Shown: positions 25,080 through 33,890 of the stretch, in pieces
Position numbering within the stretch: position 1 is the first letter of the stretch
Layout: each line of letters opens with the position of its first letter
Assembly: GCA_947302205.1 (NCBI GenBank)
Contig: CAMYVD010000013.1
Span: 1 to 47,677 of the forward strand
DNA from: an uncultured Bacteroidales bacterium
Lineage (GTDB): Bacteria; Bacteroidota; Bacteroidia; Bacteroidales; F082
Reading direction: 5' to 3'
Length of the DNA stretch: 47,677 bases
Program-made: the position numbers and the translations under genes
The notes under the pieces: generated by a model
Database searches by the model: none
The model's input: only the letters and a program-made list of their open reading frames with translations
What the model was told of the DNA's origin: nothing

Positions 25080-25544
25080 TCAAAAGCCTTTCAATTGCTT
25101 TTCAACGTCGCGCTTTGAGTCTTTGGTCTTCAGCGTCTCACGCTTGTCGTAATAATGCTTGCCTCGAGCCAAGGCGATGTCGAGCTTGGCCAGCCCTTTC
25201 TCGTTAATGAAAAGCAGCACCGGAATGATGGTGAAGCCTTTCTCCTGCACCTTGGCCTTGAGTTTGCGAAGCTCACGCGCAGTGAGCAGCAACTTGCGGT
25301 CACGCTTGGGATCGTGGTTGTTGTAAGTGCCTTTGTCGTATTCGGCGATGTGCATCCCCACCACAAACAACTCGTCCCCTTTGAAGGTGCAATACGATTC
25401 CGCCAGACTTGCCTTGCCGTTGCGTATCGATTTGATCTCGGTACCGGTCAACGCGATGCCTGCCGTGAGCCGATCCATCAGGAAATACTCATGCTCGGCA
25501 CGTTTGTTCTTTATATTGATGGCATTGTTGTTCTTCTTCTCCAT
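25080..25544 (-). CDS. smpB: SsrA-binding protein SmpB
   Basis: It binds tmRNA and brings it to stalled ribosomes for trans-translation. The 154-residue length is normal. Family features: [21 protein letters not shown] near the N-terminus, [33 protein letters not shown], and the basic tail [19 protein letters not shown]. The upstream outer-membrane protein gene ends 9 bp before its start, so it may be read from that promoter. The ssrA gene is not in the window. Confidence 0.97.
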   Translation of the reverse strand: MEKKNNNAINIKNKRAEHEYFLMDRLTAGIALTGTEIKSIRNGKASLAESYCTFKGDELFVVGMHIAEYDKGTYNNHDPKRDRKLLLTARELRKLKAKVQEKGFTIIPVLLFINEKGLAKLDIALARGKHYYDKRETLKTKDSKRDVEKQLKGF

Positions 25545-25553
25545 AATTCATCC

Positions 25554-26123
25554 TCAAAAACCAATGCAATAACCCGTCCTGATCACAAAAGGATTGACGT
25601 AAGGGCTGCTTTCCGGGTGAGCATAACTCCACGAAAGGTTATATAGGAAAGCAAAATAAACGTATGAATTTTCGCTGGTGTATTGGCGATAGCCACCACC
25701 GACAAAAGCGGAATTATACCAATTTGGAATAGCGGGATTCATGGCATTGCCTCTGACAAGCATGCACGACTCCTCATCTTCCACATGGACATAAATGCCT
25801 TGGAAAATCTCAAAGTTGGCGTAGATCGCGCCACTGAAGAAATGGCTGTTGTACCTGCCATAATAAGGGCTGTTATAATAATGGTATAAGTCATACCCTA
25901 CCCTGATGCCTAACTCCAGGCTTCTCGTCAAACGATAGCCGAATTGTGGAGCGACTCCAAGATGCAAACATCCCGTAGAATAGCCTGCGTTGAAGATACC
26001 GCCGGCAACCATTTTCCCTCTCATGAAATCAGGGCCTCCAAAGACTTGGGCTTTCAGCGTTGACGACAGGGTTACGCTCAGCACCAAAGCAAATAAAACC
26101 GAAATAATTCTTTTCATTTTCAT
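25554..26123 (-). CDS. Predicted outer-membrane beta-barrel protein
   Basis: About 190 residues with a signal peptide (MKRIISVLFALVLSVTLSSTLKAQ) and barrel-like strands (LHLGVAPQFGYRL, LELGIRVGYDLYHYY), ending in an aromatic residue (RTGYCIGF). The start is 26123 or 26117; the longer extension to 26138 lies inside the -7 box and is rejected. No specific family is recognised. It lies 9 bp upstream of smpB on the same strand and is divergent from the beta-helix lipoprotein gene. Confidence 0.65.
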   Translation of the reverse strand: MKMKRIISVLFALVLSVTLSSTLKAQVFGGPDFMRGKMVAGGIFNAGYSTGCLHLGVAPQFGYRLTRSLELGIRVGYDLYHYYNSPYYGRYNSHFFSGAIYANFEIFQGIYVHVEDEESCMLVRGNAMNPAIPNWYNSAFVGGGYRQYTSENSYVYFAFLYNLSWSYAHPESSPYVNPFVIRTGYCIGF

Positions 26124-26135
26124 ACGAATTCGCTG

Positions 26136-26143
26136 CAAAGATA
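26136..26143 (-). promoter_or_regulatory. -7 box for the outer-membrane protein-smpB pair
   Basis: TATCTTTG on the minus strand, 12 nt before the ATG at 26123 (18 nt before the alternative at 26117), implying a very short leader. Confidence 0.6.
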
Positions 26144-26175
26144 GTTATTATTAAGCCAAATATGGATTAAATAGC

Positions 26176-26183
26176 TATTTTTG
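26176..26183 (+). promoter_or_regulatory. -7 box for the beta-helix lipoprotein gene
   Basis: TATTTTTG, ending 16 nt before the ATG at 26200. Confidence 0.6.
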
Positions 26184-26199
26184 TACCAAAATTCATCGG

Positions 26200-27642
26200 A
26201 TGAAAAGGATTTTTCTCATAATCATAGCCGCAATCATGCTGTTTTCGTCCTGCCGCAAGGAAAACAGTATTAGCACGGACCCCAGCCAGATGCTCGCCTT
26301 TTCGACGGATACGGTCATGTTCGACACGGTTTTTACCAGTATAGGCTCGTCAACGCATCAACTGAAGATTTATAACAATTACCCGGAAGACCTCAATATC
26401 AGTGAGATACGATTGATGGGTGGTGAATCATCCCGTTTCAAGCTCAATATCGATGGTGAGCACGGCTCGGTGTTCTATGACAAGATCGTCCCAGCCAAGG
26501 ACAGCATTTTCTCTTTCCTTAACGTGACCATTGATCCAAACGACCAACGCACGCCGTTTGTGGTGGAAGACAGCATCCTGTTCGTTACCAACGGCAACGC
26601 CCAGATGATCAAACTGGTGGCTTGGGGTCAAAATGCCCGTTACATCGTGGCTGACCGTAAGATCAACGGCTTTCCGAAATTCAAGATTGTGGCTGACAGT
26701 TTGGAAATCACCCATTGGACCAATGAACTCCCCTATGTGGTTTACGGCTATGCCCTGATCAATTCGTATGGCACCTTGCACATCCATGAGGGAACGCATG
26801 TATACGTCCATGGCGGTGGCGGCCTTTGGTCTTGGAGCGACGGTCAACTGATCATTGAAGGCACGGCGGAGCATCCCGTGGTGATTGAAAGTGACCGGTT
26901 GGAGCCGTTTTTCGATAACGAACCCGGTCAATGGGACCGCATCTGGCTGATGGATGGTCGCGAAGGTGCCGACCATATCATTGATCATGCCGTGATCAGA
27001 AACGCGTTTATCGGCATTCAGGCGGAGTCGTTCGTTCACGAAACACACAATGCGCTTCGTTTGAGAAACACCGTTATCGAAAACCATACGGGTGTCGGGC
27101 TTTATGCCGTTTACTATGCCGTGGAGGCGCACAATACAGTCATTGACAATTGTGGACAGTATGCCTTCGCTGTGGCTCAAGGTGGAGCTTACGAACTCAG
27201 GCATTGCACCATTGGCAACTATTGGTGGAAGTCCACACGCACTACGGCGTCGATGTTGCTTTCAAACTATGTTGACCAAGACGGAGAACGTTACGAATAT
27301 CCTTTCTATTTCAAGATGTGGAACAGCATCGTTCATGGTGCCCAGGAAGAAGAATTTGGAATCGCGTTGAGCGCTGTAAGTCCAGAGATAGACACCACCT
27401 ATCTGATTGACCATTGCCTGCTGAAGACGAAGAAATACAGTAATGACTCCCCCTGTATCTCGGGCTGTATTTTCAATGAAGATCCCTTGTTTGTGGATTA
27501 CCGCAATTTCGACATGCATCTCAGCGATGCCCTTTCACCGGCGGTGGGAACGGGTAATCCTATCATTGCCACGGAGGTTCCTTATGACCTAGAAGGCAAA
27601 TCACGCACTGGCGCTCCCGATTTGGGAGCATACCAGTACTAA
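26200..27642 (+). CDS. Right-handed beta-helix lipoprotein
   Basis: 480 residues with a lipoprotein signal (MKRIFLIIIAAIMLFSSC). Residues about 30-155 look like an immunoglobulin-type domain (TVFTSIGSSTHQLKIYNNY). From about 180 onwards the pattern is that of a right-handed parallel beta-helix: GTLHIHEGTHVYVHGGGG, DGQLIIEGTAEHPVVIES, DHAVIRNAFIGIQAES, LRLRNTVIENHTGVGLY, VEAHNTVIDNCG. It ends with TGAPDLGAYQY, the tail usual for this group. No catalytic residues are recognised; a cell-surface or periplasmic glycan-related role is possible. Its stop codon overlaps that of the convergent LpxD-like gene. Confidence 0.8.
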   Translation: MKRIFLIIIAAIMLFSSCRKENSISTDPSQMLAFSTDTVMFDTVFTSIGSSTHQLKIYNNYPEDLNISEIRLMGGESSRFKLNIDGEHGSVFYDKIVPAKDSIFSFLNVTIDPNDQRTPFVVEDSILFVTNGNAQMIKLVAWGQNARYIVADRKINGFPKFKIVADSLEITHWTNELPYVVYGYALINSYGTLHIHEGTHVYVHGGGGLWSWSDGQLIIEGTAEHPVVIESDRLEPFFDNEPGQWDRIWLMDGREGADHIIDHAVIRNAFIGIQAESFVHETHNALRLRNTVIENHTGVGLYAVYYAVEAHNTVIDNCGQYAFAVAQGGAYELRHCTIGNYWWKSTRTTASMLLSNYVDQDGERYEYPFYFKMWNSIVHGAQEEEFGIALSAVSPEIDTTYLIDHCLLKTKKYSNDSPCISGCIFNEDPLFVDYRNFDMHLSDALSPAVGTGNPIIATEVPYDLEGKSRTGAPDLGAYQY

Positions 27643-28577
27643 TCCTTGTTTTTGTAGTATTCCCTGAGAAAATCAGGCAGTTGGCGCATGGCGGCTTGCT
27701 CACGCCATTGTTTGCGTACGTCTTGGGCGGGAACGCCGAAAACGGCTTTGCCAGGTTCGATGTTCTTGTCAACGGCTGAGGTGGCCAGCACTACAGCGCC
27801 TTCGCCGATCACCAGATCCTTGTTGACGCATACACGTCCCCAAAGGATTACGTCGTCCTCGATGCGGGTGACGCCTGCAATGGCAGCATGGCTTCCGATG
27901 AGGCAGTTTCGGCCAATGTAGCTGTCGTGACCCACTTGGCAATGGTTGTCCATCTTGGTACCGCGACGGATCGTGGTGTCACTAGTGACACCCTTGTCGA
28001 TGCTGCACAAAGCCCCAATCTCCACGTCATCCTCAATCACCACGCGGCCGAACGACTCAAATTTCTTGTAGCTGTCGGCTCTACGTTGGAAATAGTAGGC
28101 GTCAGCGCCGATGACGCTGCCCGAGTGGATGATGACGTTGTCGCCAATCACGCAATAGTCGTAGATGGTGACGTTGGGATGGATGACGCAGTTCTTGCCG
28201 ATGACGGTATGGTTGCCGACGGATGAACCCGGCATGATGACGGTCCCCTCCCCGATCTCTGCCGATGGGCTGATGGCCTCGGTGCAAGTCTCCTTGGGAC
28301 GGTAATGGCGCATTGCACGAAGGAATGCGTCGAAGGGATCGTCATGAATGAGCAGGGCCTTGCCCTCAGGACACTCCACATGCTTGTTGATGAGCACGAC
28401 GGTAGCGGCTGAGTTCAAGGCCTTGCCGTAATATTTCGGATGATCCACGAAGGTCACATCACCGGGCTCCACCTTATGGATTTCGTTGAAGCCGGTAATG
28501 GGGAAGTTCGGGTCACCGACAAACTCTGCACCGATCAGCTCGGCGAGGTGTTTTAATGTGGTTTTCTTGATTTTCAT
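27639..28577 (-). CDS. LpxD-like UDP-3-O-acylglucosamine N-acyltransferase family protein
   Basis: 312 residues. The N-terminal LpxD uridine-binding-type domain (LAELIGAEFVGDPNFPITGF, VTFVDHPKYY) is followed by hexapeptide repeats of a left-handed beta-helix (SAEIGEGTVIMPGSSVG onward). The LpxD-type SVIGADAYYF and VEIGALCSIDKG are present. His217 in CQVGHDS matches catalytic His239 of E. coli LpxD, but the place of His276, 37 residues later, holds Asp254. It is therefore either a diverged LpxD or a paralogue acting on another lipid or sugar substrate. Its ATG shares one base with the efp stop (TAATG), suggesting translational coupling. Confidence 0.8.
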   Translation of the reverse strand: MKIKKTTLKHLAELIGAEFVGDPNFPITGFNEIHKVEPGDVTFVDHPKYYGKALNSAATVVLINKHVECPEGKALLIHDDPFDAFLRAMRHYRPKETCTEAISPSAEIGEGTVIMPGSSVGNHTVIGKNCVIHPNVTIYDYCVIGDNVIIHSGSVIGADAYYFQRRADSYKKFESFGRVVIEDDVEIGALCSIDKGVTSDTTIRRGTKMDNHCQVGHDSYIGRNCLIGSHAAIAGVTRIEDDVILWGRVCVNKDLVIGEGAVVLATSAVDKNIEPGKAVFGVPAQDVRKQWREQAAMRQLPDFLREYYKNKD

Positions 28578-29140
28578 TAGGCTTTCACGCGTTCGCAATA
28601 TTCACCGGTACGGGTGTCAACACGGATCATGTCGTCAGTGTTGATGAACAGAGGCACGCGGACCATGGCGCCGGTCTCAACGGTAGCTTCCTTGAGAGCG
28701 TTGGTAGCGGTGTTGCCCTTCTCGCCAGGTTCGGTATAAGTCACCTTCAGCACAGTCTTCACTGGCATTTCAGCGTAAAGGATGGTCTCGGTTGAAGCGT
28801 CAACAACAACGTCAACGATATCATTTTCCTTCATGAATTTCACACCTGTGATATTGTCTTCGGCGATCGGAATCTGATCGTAGGTCTCAGTGTGCATGAA
28901 GATGAAGTCTTCACCTTCCTTGTAGAAATACTGGTAAGGACGGTGTTCAACGCGGACTTCCTCCAACTTCACACCGATATCGAATCTCTTTTCAAGCACG
29001 TTGCCGCTGAGAACGTCCTTCAGCTTAATACGCATGATGGTGTTACCCTTACCTGGCTTAACGTGTTGGAAATCAATGCAGAAATAAATCTTACCATCCA
29101 TACGAATGGCACTTCCGATCTTTACATCTTGACTAAGCAT
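28577..29140 (-). CDS. efp: Elongation factor P
   Basis: EF-P rescues ribosomes stalled at polyproline stretches by binding between the P and E sites. The 187-residue length is normal, with an N-terminal KOW-like domain (residues 1-65) and two OB domains. The modified-residue loop is VKPGKGN with Lys31 at the tip, in the same place as Lys34 of E. coli EF-P. The modification enzyme cannot be deduced from this window. It has its own promoter, and the LpxD-like gene overlaps its stop. Confidence 0.97.
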   Translation of the reverse strand: MLSQDVKIGSAIRMDGKIYFCIDFQHVKPGKGNTIMRIKLKDVLSGNVLEKRFDIGVKLEEVRVEHRPYQYFYKEGEDFIFMHTETYDQIPIAEDNITGVKFMKENDIVDVVVDASTETILYAEMPVKTVLKVTYTEPGEKGNTATNALKEATVETGAMVRVPLFINTDDMIRVDTRTGEYCERVKA

Positions 29141-29186
29141 AGTTGTTATTTAGATTAAAAATTTAATATTTAATGATTTAAAGGGG

Positions 29187-29217
29187 CAAAATTAAATAAA
29201 AAATGGAAACAAACAAA
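29187..29217 (-). promoter_or_regulatory. Full -33/-7 promoter for efp
   Basis: On the minus strand TTTG (29217-29214), 19 nt, then TAATTTTG (29194-29187). The -7 box ends 46 nt before the efp ATG. Confidence 0.65.
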
Positions 29218-29221
29218 AAAT

Positions 29222-29512
29222 TCAACGGAAAACGATGTCGGTAAGCACTTCCCGTCCAACGAGATCGTTGAGGTTTTTCTTTAATACGGTCTTGGAATAG
29301 CTCAATTCGTTGCGCAAGCTGTCTGACGTCAGGCTCACAAACAGCACACCGTCCTTGATGTACAGGTCCTTGGTGTATTGAGCGATAAATGGTCCAACCA
29401 CGCCTTTCCAGCCTTTGACGATGTTGACCTCGTCAAGGTATTCAGGCCCCCGACGTTCCTCATAGAAAGCCTTGATCAGCTCCCCTATGGTATTTTGGTT
29501 CGGATCATTCAT
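29222..29512 (-). CDS. DUF721/DciA family protein
   Basis: 96 residues matching the DUF721 family: IGELIKAFYEERRG, WKGVVGPFIAQYTKDLYIKD, LFVSLTSDSLRNELSYSK. Members with this fold (DciA) load the replicative helicase DnaB in bacteria without DnaC; that role here is inferred. It overlaps the end of recF by 8 bp, a recurrent pairing in Bacteroidota that supports a replication role. Confidence 0.85.
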   Translation of the reverse strand: MNDPNQNTIGELIKAFYEERRGPEYLDEVNIVKGWKGVVGPFIAQYTKDLYIKDGVLFVSLTSDSLRNELSYSKTVLKKNLNDLVGREVLTDIVFR

Positions 29513-30620
29513 GGCTGATGAGGTTTACGTGTCCTGATTCGACTTCAAAGATCCGGTGGTTGATGTTGGTATCCTCAAAAAGCCTTTCGATGCGTTGCTG
29601 CTGGGTGTCAGTGATGAACACCTGTCCGAAATGGTTGTCCCCTACAAGTCTCACGAGTTTCATCACCCGTTGATCGTCGAGCTTGTCAAAGATGTCGTCG
29701 AGCAATAAGATAGGCTTGTAACCGATCTTTTGGTAGTTGTATTCGAATTGGGCCAAACGTATCGACACCACGAATGACTTTTGCTGGCCTTGTGAGCCAA
29801 ACTTTTTCAGTGGATGTCCGTCAAGCCGGAAATCAAGGTCGTCCTTATGGATGCCCACGTTGGTATAGCATGAGCTGGCGTCTTGTTGAAGGTTGTCTTT
29901 CAGCAGTTGTTCCATGGGCTTTTGGTCAAGCTTGGAACTGTAATCCACCTCCACTCGTTCCTTGGCGCCTGAAACCACCTCGTAATAATGCTGGAAAATG
30001 GGTCGGAACTCTTCAAGAAAACGTTGGCGCTTCTCATGGATGTCGCTGGCACAAACACATAACTGGTCGTCCCAAAGTTGTAGCAAGGTGCTGTCGAAAC
30101 GACGGGTGTCGGCAAACTGCCGCAGCAGCATGTTGCGTTGCAACAAGGCACGGTTGTATTTAAGCAAGGCATTCAGGTACAGCGGGTCGAATTGGGAGAT
30201 GACCCCGTCGATGAACTTGCGCCGGAGATCGCTGCCCTCGTTGATCAAGTCGCGGTCGTAAGGGGAAATCATCACCAAGGGGAACTTCCCGATATGATCC
30301 GAAAGCCTGTCGTATTCTTTCTTGTTGAACTTGAAGGATTTTTTGGCATCACGCTTTTGGACGCACGACACTGATTCATTCTCTTTATTGTCGAAGCTGT
30401 ACGTGCCATGGATACTGAAGAAATCCTGGTCATGGCGGATGTTCAGCTTGTCGACCGCATTGAAATAGCTCTTGCAGAACGAGAGATAATAGATGGAATC
30501 CAGGATGTTGGTCTTGCCTGCACCGTTGAGTCCGACAAAACAATTCAACTTCTCCGAAAACGTCAGTTCGGCGGATTCGCAGTTCTTGAAGTTGGCCAGA
30601 CGTAATTCCTTCAGGTACAT
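29505..30620 (-). CDS. recF: DNA replication and repair protein RecF
   Basis: An SMC-like ATPase that helps load RecA at single-strand gaps. It has 371 residues with the N-terminal LRLANFKNCESAEL, Walker A GLNGAGKTNILD, ABC signature region FGSQGQQKSFVVSIRLAQ, and Walker B PILLLDDIFDKLD. Its start codon directly abuts the porQ stop (no gap), and dciA overlaps its end, so the genes are probably read together from nusB onward. Confidence 0.96.
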   Translation of the reverse strand: MYLKELRLANFKNCESAELTFSEKLNCFVGLNGAGKTNILDSIYYLSFCKSYFNAVDKLNIRHDQDFFSIHGTYSFDNKENESVSCVQKRDAKKSFKFNKKEYDRLSDHIGKFPLVMISPYDRDLINEGSDLRRKFIDGVISQFDPLYLNALLKYNRALLQRNMLLRQFADTRRFDSTLLQLWDDQLCVCASDIHEKRQRFLEEFRPIFQHYYEVVSGAKERVEVDYSSKLDQKPMEQLLKDNLQQDASSCYTNVGIHKDDLDFRLDGHPLKKFGSQGQQKSFVVSIRLAQFEYNYQKIGYKPILLLDDIFDKLDDQRVMKLVRLVGDNHFGQVFITDTQQQRIERLFEDTNINHRIFEVESGHVNLISHE

Positions 30621-31655
30621 TTAGAACTTGTTGAGATCCATGGTGATGGTGAGGTAGTTGGGCGACATGACGATGCTGTTGCGTGAGCGGGCGTAACTGA
30701 TTTCAAACATCTTGATCTTGACGGCAAGACCGGCTGAGAACCCCACTAAAGTGCGCGCTGTCGGAACATCCATCGCATAGCGTTGACCGTAGTTGAATGC
30801 GGTACGAAGCACGATGTTTTTGCCCAGATACAACTCGCCACCAATCACTAGGTGACAAGCCAGGTTGCGGGCGAAACGGGCGATGCCTTTTTCAGGGGTA
30901 TATTCTCCGGTAAGCGGATCGGTATGCTTCTCGATGTAGGTTGGGGACTCCATAATTTTGTTCCATTTCTGGATGTCGTCATACCACAGCATGATGGTAA
31001 GGGGCAAGTGCTCAAGACGACGCGAAGCGCCAAAGTCAATGGAAAAAGGCAGCGGACAATGCCGGGTGTCGAAAGTGTTGAACAACTGCGTTCCAATGTT
31101 GCGGGCGTTCAGTGAAAAGATCCATCCTCCATCCGTGTGGTACATGCCGGCGACATCAACAGCCAACGCACCTGCCGCATAGCGCTCATATTGCAATCCG
31201 GCGTATTTCAACGATGCTCCGATGCTCCAATGGGGTGACAAGCGACGCCCCCACCCTATGTTGACCGAGTAATCGGAAGCGGTGAACTCACCCGTTGGCT
31301 TGCCGCCTTCCGAGGTCTCGTCGAAATGACCGTAGTTGTGGAACTGTACGGTAGCGGCAAAGGCACCTACTTTCTCGAAATAGCGGGCGTATTGTGCCGT
31401 TCCGAAATTGATGTCGGTATAGTAGTCCACGTAGGAAAGCCCGAGTTTGTTGCTCATGTCGGCATCGATGGCCGCTGGGTTGAACGTGGAGAGCTGTATG
31501 TCGCTGTCAAGCATGGGCAATGGCAATCCGCCCAAAGCGGCGACACGAGCGGAATTGGTCGCCCTCAGGAACGAATAGGTGCCGTTGGCTTGCTGGGCAG
31601 TGGCAAAAGCCATCCAACCCAACACCAGAGTCAATATGAGAATCGTTCTTTTCAT
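30621..31655 (-). CDS. porQ: Type IX secretion system outer-membrane protein PorQ
   Basis: 344 residues with a signal peptide (MKRTILILTLVLGWMAFATA). PorQ-type features are GTYSFLRATNSARVAALGG at the mature N-terminus and PAAIDADMSNKLGLSYVDYY, followed by FadL/PorV-like barrel strands to the end (YLTITMDLNKF). In Porphyromonas, PorQ is part of the PorU-PorV-PorQ-PorZ attachment complex that processes and anchors T9SS cargo. It lies between nusB (17 bp upstream) and recF (no gap). The four sorting-domain proteins in this window are its plausible clients. Confidence 0.85.
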   Translation of the reverse strand: MKRTILILTLVLGWMAFATAQQANGTYSFLRATNSARVAALGGLPLPMLDSDIQLSTFNPAAIDADMSNKLGLSYVDYYTDINFGTAQYARYFEKVGAFAATVQFHNYGHFDETSEGGKPTGEFTASDYSVNIGWGRRLSPHWSIGASLKYAGLQYERYAAGALAVDVAGMYHTDGGWIFSLNARNIGTQLFNTFDTRHCPLPFSIDFGASRRLEHLPLTIMLWYDDIQKWNKIMESPTYIEKHTDPLTGEYTPEKGIARFARNLACHLVIGGELYLGKNIVLRTAFNYGQRYAMDVPTARTLVGFSAGLAVKIKMFEISYARSRNSIVMSPNYLTITMDLNKF

Positions 31656-31672
31656 ACCTATTAATTATTGAG

Positions 31673-32632
31673 TCACACCAGGCCTCTTCCGCTTTTCACC
31701 AGTTTTCCCTCTGCGGCAAGTTGCTCGGCAAGTTTGTCGAGGATACCGTTGACGAAGCGTCTGCTATCGGGAGTGCTGTAATACTTGGAGATCTCGATGT
31801 ATTCGTTGATGGTGACCTTCACGGGGATGTCCTTAAACTGGCAGAACTCGGTCAAGGCCATGAAAATGATGATCTTATCCATCAAGGCAATGCGTTCGTA
31901 ATCCCAATTGGCGATATTGGCTTTCACCAACTCCTGATACTCGTCTGCGTGTCTCAAGGTCTCCTTGAACAACTTCACGAGGAAGGTCTTGTCGTCGTTG
32001 GTACCGTCGTTCTCTGTTTTGAACGCTGGAGGGATCTTGCTGGTTGAGTCGAACTTGGGATCCATCTCATTGATGAACTTCCAAAGCAGGAAGAGCCCCA
32101 GCTGATAATCGCTATTGTATCCTAGGTTCTTGTCCGCGTAAAAGTCGAACAGCAACTCGTCTTCAGCCATGTGGTTGTCAATGACGTCAAGAATCAGTTG
32201 CTTGTCAAGGGCAAAGCTGCTTTTGTCGCTGCTCATGTATTCCTGATATTCGGGATATTCACGAAGGCGGTTGTAAAAGCCACGGATAAAGTCCTCACGG
32301 TTTTCGGTCCAGTTGATCTTGTACTTTTCTTGGAGGGATTGCAAATCGCGATTGTTTTCGAGTGCGTTCAGAACCCTGTTGTTGATGAACTTGCGGTTCG
32401 GGTTGAGGTCTTCGGCGGTGGGGAAATTCTTATGCAGATTCTCCTCGATTCTCCGTTCGGCGAAGCATTTCACTTCGACCCAAAACGTCAATTGACGGAT
32501 AAACAGCCCGTAAAGTGTATCCACCCCATTGAGCAGACGACGTTCAGCGGCGAGCATGTCTGTTTCCTCGGCTTGATGGTAGGCGTAAATCTCCTGCAAT
32601 ACCTTGACTCTCAAAAACCTTCTGTTAAGCAT
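31673..32632 (-). CDS. nusB: Transcription antitermination factor NusB (long form)
   Basis: 319 residues, about twice the E. coli protein, which is usual for Bacteroidota NusB. The N-terminus MLNRRFLRVKVLQEIYAY is typical. The C-terminal NusB domain (about 200-310) has FLVKLFKETLRHADEY, ALMDKIIIFMALTEF, VKVTINEYIEISKYYSTPDS and FVNGILDKLAEQL. NusB with NusE binds boxA RNA during rRNA transcription. It is the first gene of a probable nusB-porQ-recF-dciA run. Confidence 0.93.
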   Translation of the reverse strand: MLNRRFLRVKVLQEIYAYHQAEETDMLAAERRLLNGVDTLYGLFIRQLTFWVEVKCFAERRIEENLHKNFPTAEDLNPNRKFINNRVLNALENNRDLQSLQEKYKINWTENREDFIRGFYNRLREYPEYQEYMSSDKSSFALDKQLILDVIDNHMAEDELLFDFYADKNLGYNSDYQLGLFLLWKFINEMDPKFDSTSKIPPAFKTENDGTNDDKTFLVKLFKETLRHADEYQELVKANIANWDYERIALMDKIIIFMALTEFCQFKDIPVKVTINEYIEISKYYSTPDSRRFVNGILDKLAEQLAAEGKLVKSGRGLV

Positions 32633-32662
32633 AAAATAAAATATTTACCTTGTTTAAAACTG

Positions 32663-32670
32663 CAAATTTA
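32663..32670 (-). promoter_or_regulatory. -7 box for the nusB gene run
   Basis: TAAATTTG on the minus strand matches TAnnTTTG, 30 nt before the nusB ATG and back-to-back with the rubrerythrin box. Confidence 0.5.
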
Positions 32671-32681
32671 AGAAATTATTT

Positions 32682-32689
32682 TATCTTTG
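32682..32689 (+). promoter_or_regulatory. -7 box for rubrerythrin-ferritin
   Basis: TATCTTTG, 54 nt before the ATG at 32744. AAAGGAAAA, 9 nt before the ATG, is a possible purine-rich ribosome-binding segment. Confidence 0.6.
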
Positions 32690-32743
32690 CAATCACAACA
32701 AACAGAATAAACTCAAAACTAATTCAATTAAAGGAAAACAACT

Positions 32744-33292
32744 ATGAAAAAGAAATTCATCTGCCCTATTTGCGGTTATGTCCATGAAGGAGAAGAAGCT
32801 CCTGAACGTTGTCCACAGTGCAAGCAAATCGTTGAATGGAAAGTCGTTGACGAGAGCGCTGCCCTGAACTTTGTCACCGAGCATGTGCTTGGCATTGCCA
32901 AAGGCACGGGTGACGATATGATCAAGGATTTGAATGCCCACTACATGGGTGAGGCCACTGAAGTCGGCATGTATCTGGCCATGAGCCGTCAGGCTGACCG
33001 TGAAGGCTATCCTGAGATTGCCGAGGCTTTCAAGCGTTATGCATTTGAAGAGGCCGAGCACTGCGCCAAGTTCGCTGAACTGTTAGGCGACGTGGTTTGG
33101 GACACCAAGACCAACCTCTACAAACGCATGATTGCCGAATGTGGTGCCTGCGAGGACAAGATGCGCATTGCCCGCGTGGCCAAGGAACGCAACCTTGACG
33201 CCATCCACGACACCGTCCATGAGATGGCTAAGGACGAAGCTCGCCACGGCAAAGGCTTCGAAGGACTTTACAAGAGATATTTTGAGAAATAA
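32744..33292 (+). CDS. Rubrerythrin with N-terminal rubredoxin domain (reverse type)
   Basis: 182 residues. The rubredoxin-like iron site is at the N-terminus, C7-x2-C10-x12-C23-x2-C26 ([12 protein letters not shown], then CPQC), ahead of the di-iron four-helix domain. This is the reversed order known from NADH-linked peroxidases of anaerobes. Di-iron ligands are visible in [31 protein letters not shown] and [13 protein letters not shown]. It detoxifies peroxide in the cytoplasm. Ferritin follows after 14 bp, forming an oxidative-stress and iron-storage pair. Confidence 0.93.
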   Translation: MKKKFICPICGYVHEGEEAPERCPQCKQIVEWKVVDESAALNFVTEHVLGIAKGTGDDMIKDLNAHYMGEATEVGMYLAMSRQADREGYPEIAEAFKRYAFEEAEHCAKFAELLGDVVWDTKTNLYKRMIAECGACEDKMRIARVAKERNLDAIHDTVHEMAKDEARHGKGFEGLYKRYFEK

Positions 33293-33306
33293 GAAAGGAT
33301 CGTCAT

Positions 33307-33825
33307 ATGATAAGCAAGAAATTAGCAAAAGCCATCAACGACCAGATCAATGCTGAGATGTGGTCGGCTTATCTGTATCTGAGCATGGCTCAAGACATCT
33401 ATGCCAAAGGTTTCAAAGGCATCGCCAATTGGTTCAAGGTTCAGTTCCAAGAGGAACAGGCTCACGCCGAGATCATGATCAACTACCTCCACTCACAAAA
33501 CGAGAAGGTGATCCTGGCTCCTATCGCCAAAGTGCAGACCTCATGGAAGACCGTTCTCGCCGCTTTCGAGGACACCCTGAAGCATGAGAAGAAAGTGACC
33601 GCCTTAATCAACAACCTCTGCGACATCGCTGACGAAGATCACGACCGCGCTGCAGGTAACTTCTTAGCTTGGTTCATCGACGAACAGGTTGAAGAAGAGG
33701 AAAACGCTCTCGATTTGATCACCCAATGCAAAATGATCGGCGACAACCTCAACGGCATGATCATGCTTGATAAGGAACTCGCCACCAGAGTTTTCAACAC
33801 TCCTTCACCACTGGTGAAAGAATAA
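33307..33825 (+). CDS. ftn: Non-heme ferritin
   Basis: 172 residues of the FtnA type, an iron-storage shell subunit. Ferroxidase ligands are visible: INAEMWSAYLYLSMA (Glu17), QEEQAHAEIM (Glu and His) and FIDEQVEEEEN in the fourth helix. It is probably co-transcribed with rubrerythrin, which would link iron sequestration with peroxide removal. A strong intrinsic terminator follows. Confidence 0.95.
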   Translation: MISKKLAKAINDQINAEMWSAYLYLSMAQDIYAKGFKGIANWFKVQFQEEQAHAEIMINYLHSQNEKVILAPIAKVQTSWKTVLAAFEDTLKHEKKVTALINNLCDIADEDHDRAAGNFLAWFIDEQVEEEENALDLITQCKMIGDNLNGMIMLDKELATRVFNTPSPLVKE

Positions 33826-33839
33826 GAAAACACATCAAT

Positions 33840-33871
33840 AAAAAAGCCCCGGGAAACCTCGGGGCTTTTTT
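33840..33871. terminator. Intrinsic terminator after ferritin
   Basis: AAAAAAGCCCCG (33840-33851) pairs with CGGGGCTTTTTT (33860-33871) around GGAAACCT. With A-runs and T-runs on both sides it can serve both the ferritin transcript and the converging protease gene. Confidence 0.9.
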
Positions 33872-33890
33872 ATTTTACATGGTTACCTGT

